From positions 81,234 through 145,233 of the forward strand of contig NZ_SUTI01000003.1 in NCBI RefSeq assembly GCF_015062985.1: 64,000 nt of DNA, written 5' to 3'. This document shows, piece after piece, positions 60,182 to 64,000 of this stretch. Under the pieces are notes generated by a model, which saw nothing but the letters and a program-made list of their open reading frames with translations, was not told the DNA's origin and did not search any database. The position numbers and the translations under genes were made by a program. This stretch comes from Methanobrevibacter sp. GTDB lineage: Archaea > Methanobacteriota > Methanobacteria > Methanobacteriales > Methanobacteriaceae. How positions within the stretch are numbered: position 1 is the stretch's first letter; each line of letters begins with the position of its first letter.

Positions 60182-61174
60182 ATGTTATTTGATAGAAATG
60201 ATAATCAGGCCAATGAGAGAATTATTTATCAAACAAAGCCAAACATGCTTTTAGGATGTAAGAAAGCTATTTATGGGATTGTTCTATTGATAGTTGTATT
60301 GATTGTCTCTCCAATGGCAATCCAGTTCATCGGTGAGATGCAGGTTTATATGATCTCACACATTAAGCTCCCATTGACTAGATATGCGGCAATAGCATTT
60401 TTCGTTATCATTTTATGCATAGTTTTATATATCATCTGGCAGCTTGTAGGATGGTATTCTAAGGAATATACCTTAACCGATTCAAAAATCATCATCAAAT
60501 CAGGTGTTTTGTCAACTAAAAAAAATTATATGCCATATGCAACAATTCAGGATGTCAACACTTCCCAAAGCTTATTGGGAAGGCTTTTAAATGTCGGTTC
60601 AGTATCAGTATACAGCGCATATGACAATAATCAGATGGAACTGTCAAACATTTCCGACCCTTCCGAGGTTGAAAATATCGTATTTTCAAGAATGGTGGGA
60701 CCTAGAAGTTTCCAGCCTCAGTATAGGGCTCCCCGTCAGGATTACCGTCAGGAAATTGTCAGGGAATATCCTGAAGAAGAAGGGTATTATGATGAATTTG
60801 AGCCTATTACTCCAATCAATCGCGAAAGGGAACTGGAAAGAAGGCAATACGAGTATTATCCTGAAAACTTGGATTTTGAAGAGGAAATCCGTCCGAAGCA
60901 TACCTATGAATATGAGCCTTACGGCGACGGATTCCAAAGAAATGTCAACAACATAGTGGATGACTTGGAAACTCCATGGGATTATCCTCAAGACAACTAT
61001 TATAATGAAGTAAGGGATGAATATTCAAGGGGTAATGATGTTTACTATGAGGATGTTGAACCTCAAATCTATTATGAGGGAGAAGCTGATCAAACTCCAC
61101 AAACTGATTCTGAAGATGTAGAGGATTCAAGCCAAAAAGCCATTCAAAGACACTTTGATAAATTTAAAAGATAA
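60182..61174 (+). CDS. Bacterial-PH-domain membrane protein with disordered tail
   Basis: 330 residues. Two membrane helices (~28-50 and ~65-95), then a bPH2 (YdbS/YdbT-type) domain with YTLTDSKIIIKSGVLSTKKN and IQDVNTSQSLLGRLLNVG, followed by a 140-residue acidic, Tyr/Pro-rich tail. The PH domain usually faces the cytosol; role in membrane organisation is inferred. Followed by the reductase gene at 9 bases, likely an operon to 63415. Confidence 0.85.
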   Translation: MLFDRNDNQANERIIYQTKPNMLLGCKKAIYGIVLLIVVLIVSPMAIQFIGEMQVYMISHIKLPLTRYAAIAFFVIILCIVLYIIWQLVGWYSKEYTLTDSKIIIKSGVLSTKKNYMPYATIQDVNTSQSLLGRLLNVGSVSVYSAYDNNQMELSNISDPSEVENIVFSRMVGPRSFQPQYRAPRQDYRQEIVREYPEEEGYYDEFEPITPINRERELERRQYEYYPENLDFEEEIRPKHTYEYEPYGDGFQRNVNNIVDDLETPWDYPQDNYYNEVRDEYSRGNDVYYEDVEPQIYYEGEADQTPQTDSEDVEDSSQKAIQRHFDKFKR

Positions 61175-61183
61175 GGTATTATA

Positions 61184-62368
61184 ATGAATTTTGATGTTTC
61201 TATTGTTGGCGGGGGTCCTGTCGGTTCTACAATTGCATATTACCTTTCAAAAAGGGGATTGTCTGTATGCATAATCGAAAAGAAGAATGAAATAGGATAT
61301 CCTTTGCAATGTGCGGGAATATTAAGCAACAGCATTTTCGATTTGAACCAACTGCCTGATGAATTCATTTTAAATAGGGTCAAAGGAGCATTTATACACA
61401 GTGAAAATCATATTTTGAACGTTGAAAAGGAGTATGATGTGGCATATGTCATAGACAGAGTTGCCTATGATAAGTTTTTATCAAACAGAGCCATTGAAAA
61501 TGGTGTAAAGCTAATCAATCAGAAAGCCATTGATTTTGACATTGAAAATTCCATTGTTTATCTTTCAGATAATCAGGAAATCCATTCAAAAGTGATTGTC
61601 GGATGCGACGGATACAATTCCCAGCTATCTAAACAAATGGGAAACGGATTGTCAGCATTCAATGCTTCACAGTTTCTCGTAAAAATCGGTGATGAAAGTA
61701 TAAATGCATATAGGAATTCAGATAAGGATTTTTCAAAATATGTCGATACGTGCATTATCGAAGACATCCTGCCGGGATTTTTATGGATTATACCTGTTAA
61801 TGACGGTTTTTATAGGATAGGATTATTTTCAAATGACTCCCACAAGCAACAGGATATCATCCTGGAGGGTTTTTTGAAAAAACATTTCGAACATGAAATC
61901 GTTGAAACATATAAGGGTTTCATTCCGATTTTCAATGAAAAAAATAAATTTGTTAAAGACAGGGCCATTCTAATCGGCGATTCCGCCGCTCAAATCAAAC
62001 CCACATCCGGCGGGGGATTATTAATAGCATTTGACGCATGCAAAATGGCCTGCAGACATATCTGTGAAGCTGTTGAAAGTGGTTCTTATGAAATTCTTAA
62101 AGGATATGAAGAAGAGTTTATAAATAAATATTCAAGGGAATTCAATTATCAGTTCAAAGTTCAAAAATCATTTAATTTATTGACTGCAGATGATTTTGAT
62201 TATTTATTGTTGAAATTAAAGGAAAATGATTGTGAAAAGATAATCTCCGAATTTGGGGATATTGATGAACAGTCTGTTCTTGTTAAGGAATTTATAAAAA
62301 GAGGTTTGATTTTTAAAATTGTTCCAACATTTCTTTTTAAAAAAATAGGTAAAATATTAGGATTATAG
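61184..62368 (+). CDS. Geranylgeranyl reductase family flavoprotein
   Basis: 394 residues. FAD-binding SIVGGGPVGSTIAYYLSKRG at the N terminus, CAGILS, and LIGDSAAQIKPTSGGGL for the second FAD contact. Archaeal members saturate the geranylgeranyl chains of membrane lipids or related isoprenoids; several paralogs exist per genome, so the exact substrate is uncertain. AAGGTATTATA upstream. Confidence 0.88.
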   Translation: MNFDVSIVGGGPVGSTIAYYLSKRGLSVCIIEKKNEIGYPLQCAGILSNSIFDLNQLPDEFILNRVKGAFIHSENHILNVEKEYDVAYVIDRVAYDKFLSNRAIENGVKLINQKAIDFDIENSIVYLSDNQEIHSKVIVGCDGYNSQLSKQMGNGLSAFNASQFLVKIGDESINAYRNSDKDFSKYVDTCIIEDILPGFLWIIPVNDGFYRIGLFSNDSHKQQDIILEGFLKKHFEHEIVETYKGFIPIFNEKNKFVKDRAILIGDSAAQIKPTSGGGLLIAFDACKMACRHICEAVESGSYEILKGYEEEFINKYSREFNYQFKVQKSFNLLTADDFDYLLLKLKENDCEKIISEFGDIDEQSVLVKEFIKRGLIFKIVPTFLFKKIGKILGL

Positions 62369-62377
62369 GTGTTTGAA

Positions 62378-63415
62378 ATGGAATTATTATGTATACAGTC
62401 ACAGGAACATCCCGAATTGCCGATAGCCGAGCTGAAGGCAGTTATGGAATGTGAAGATATCGATGCGGATATTGAGATTATAACTGAAGGTTTAGTCATT
62501 TTAAAAAATATTTCAGAAGAAAATTTAAACGCCTATTATGAAATCCTGACAAAAAGATTGGGATATACCCATGAAGTTCATGAAATCATTGCAAAAACCG
62601 ATGCGGATAATCTGGATGAGGACATATCAAAAATCGAATGGGGCAGCTATATTGATGAGACTTTTGCCGTAAGGGTCAAGAGGTTTCAAACCGAAATCGA
62701 TACTGTTGCCACAGAAAGAAAGGTAGGGTCATTGATTTTGGATAATTGCAATGGCATTAAAGTCAATCTTACAAAACCGAAATCATTAATTCGTGTCGTT
62801 GCATTTAAAAATGAGATATTTGTAGCTATTGAAAGAATCAAGTTAAACAAAAAGCATTTTGAAGAAAGCAAACCTCATAAAAGGCCGTTTTTCTATCCTG
62901 GGTCCATGAATCCGAAGTTGGCAAGGTGTATGGTTAACTTATCCAGGGTTAAGGAAGGCCAATTGTTGCTGGATCCGTTTTGCGGAACCGGTGGAATTCT
63001 GATTGAAGCGGGACTCATCGGCTGTAAGGTCGTAGGCTCTGACATCTATTGGAAAATGAAAAACGGAACATCAATAAATTTGGATTATTATGGCATTAAG
63101 GATTATAGGACATTCAATCTTGATGTTCGTGAACTTAAAATGTATGAAAAGGTAGCCAGTGTAGTTACAGATCCGCCATATGGTATTTCCACATCAACTG
63201 GAGATATTGAGGGGGATGACATATTCAAGGAGTTCTTCTATGCGATATATGATAATATGAGGGACGATGCTTATCTCTGCATGGCCAGTCCCCACTATGT
63301 CGACTTGGAACCTATGGTAGAAGAAGTAGGATTTGAGATTGTCGAACAATACGGTATTAAAATGCATAGAAGTTTGACAAGAATAATTACTGTAATCCGC
63401 AAAAAATTGGATTAA
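62378..63415 (+). CDS. trmG10: tRNA (guanine10-N2)-methyltransferase TrmG10
   Basis: 345 residues from ATG 62378, with TAGGTGTTT upstream (the GTG 62369 is in that site). THUMP domain ~60-150; Rossmann methyltransferase with LLDPFCGTGGILIEAG, GSDIY, and the catalytic TDPPYG. The DPPYG motif marks N2-methylation of guanine, typical for m2-2G10 of archaeal tRNA. Last gene of the operon before the rRNA leader. Confidence 0.9.
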   Translation: MELLCIQSQEHPELPIAELKAVMECEDIDADIEIITEGLVILKNISEENLNAYYEILTKRLGYTHEVHEIIAKTDADNLDEDISKIEWGSYIDETFAVRVKRFQTEIDTVATERKVGSLILDNCNGIKVNLTKPKSLIRVVAFKNEIFVAIERIKLNKKHFEESKPHKRPFFYPGSMNPKLARCMVNLSRVKEGQLLLDPFCGTGGILIEAGLIGCKVVGSDIYWKMKNGTSINLDYYGIKDYRTFNLDVRELKMYEKVASVVTDPPYGISTSTGDIEGDDIFKEFFYAIYDNMRDDAYLCMASPHYVDLEPMVEEVGFEIVEQYGIKMHRSLTRIITVIRKKLD

Positions 63416-63947
63416 TATAGTTACATTTATATACTAGTTGTTTATTTTTTGATTTAAAATGGGATAAAACTTTTAATATTGTTTTATTTTATTATTTTCT
63501 TCAATTATTTTTTTTATTTTACTTTTTTAGCATTTTTAAAAATTTTTTTTTAAAATTTTATTTTCAGCAATTTTTTTCATATAAAAATTATCATATGGAC
63601 TTATTTTGTTTAAATATTATTTTTAATTAATTTTTTTAATTATACATATTATTTTGCAATATTTTTTAATTGAATTTGTTAATAAAACTTGTCTGTCTAT
63701 TAGATGTGCTATGTGTTTATGGCGATGACCTAAGTATTATTGTATCTTACAATTTTTACTATGATGGTTGCTTTTCCGCATGTAGCTATACATTTGTGAG
63801 TACTTGAATTTTCTCAAGTATGATGTTGGTTTTGTAGATGTGGTGAATAGTTACAATATATTTGTTACAAATTTAGTGTATACTCGTCTATATTTTTTAG
63901 CGTACTTCATAATATTCATTGACTTATTATGTTCTGTTATGTGTTCA
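63416..63947 (+). other. rRNA operon upstream region and 16S leader
   Basis: 532 bases without ORF. ATTTATATAC (63424-63433) may be a TATA box; the stretch 63470-63680 is almost all T and A. Nearer the 16S gene, TACTTGA (63801-63807) and TCAAGTA (63814-63820) form a 7-bp hairpin, and the G/C content rises, as in a processed leader. The true start was not determined. Confidence 0.55.
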
Positions 63948-64000
63948 ATTCTGTTTGATCCTGGCAGATGCTACTGCTATTGGGATTCGATTAAGCCATG
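63948..64000 (+). rRNA. 16S ribosomal RNA, 5' end (partial)
   Basis: ATTCTGTTTGATCCTGGCAG and then CACT-like ACTGCTATTGGGATTCGATT AAGCCATG, the universal 5' end of archaeal 16S rRNA. Runs beyond the window. Confidence 0.95.

Noticed and set aside
63700..63840. Second C/D box sRNA in the 16S leader (GATGA-like words)
   Set aside because: Boxes are not in correct order or spacing and no closing stem is present.
1..64000. CRISPR array
   Set aside because: No evenly spaced direct repeats of 25-40 bp were seen anywhere.

Overview
The window is AT-rich DNA from a pseudomurein-walled methanogen of the order Methanobacteriales, most likely a Methanobrevibacter. The evidence is an archaeal 16S rRNA 5' end at the right edge, a MraY-like / Mur-ligase-like / ATP-grasp cluster of the pseudomurein type, NikR, a hydrogenase maturation protease, the proteasome-activating nucleotidase PAN, archaeal TATA boxes, GGTGA-type ribosome binding sites and a C/D box sRNA. 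No name or accession was checked, so the genus is an inference.

Host left part (1-17046): a partial gene, a double [4Fe-4S] protein, argB, an acyl-CoA synthetase paired with a LeuB/AksF-type dehydrogenase, a HEAT-repeat protein, a YitT/YczE-type membrane protein, a LOG-family protein among unknown genes, nikR, a methyltransferase and a hydrogenase protease. Next come the presumed pseudomurein precursor genes (ATP-grasp, MraY-like, Mur ligase), two exported proteins and a small methanogen-specific gene that ends exactly at the phage attachment site.

Prophage (about 17037-58135, 41.1 kb): an apparently complete tailed-virus provirus. Its order is integrase; AbrB-type regulator diverging from an early operon of many tiny genes; a stand-alone TFB-like zinc ribbon; a 0.6 kb non-coding region with a tRNA 3'-half-like sequence; two membrane proteins (holin candidates); terminase; portal; a MuF head protein with a metallopeptidase domain, running by frame change into an ADP-ribosyltransferase; a separately promoted three-gene cassette ending in a HEPN-like protein; protease/scaffold; capsid; connectors; tail tube; tail chaperones; tape measure; adhesin-like Ig proteins; distal tail; a tail-tip lysin; and an endolysin with a glycosidase-like barrel, pseudomurein-binding repeats and a cysteine peptidase. 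Both att sites can be resolved to a 7-bp crossover TATGAGA flanked by inverted arms, inside the stop-codon junction of two convergent host genes.

Host right part (58139-64000): MBF1-type regulator, PAN, a C/D box sRNA, a bacterial-PH-domain membrane protein, a geranylgeranyl-reductase-family flavoprotein, tRNA G10 methyltransferase, and the leader and first ~50 nt of 16S rRNA.

The most unusual points are the symmetric attachment site with an integrase lacking the first catalytic arginine, the viral TFB zinc ribbon, the MuF-metallopeptidase-ADP-ribosyltransferase frame junction, the HEPN cassette with a perfect 14-bp-arm palindrome at its promoter, a candidate +1 frameshift adding an Ig domain to the tail tube, a probable AUA start codon, and three separate wall-peptidase domains in one virus.
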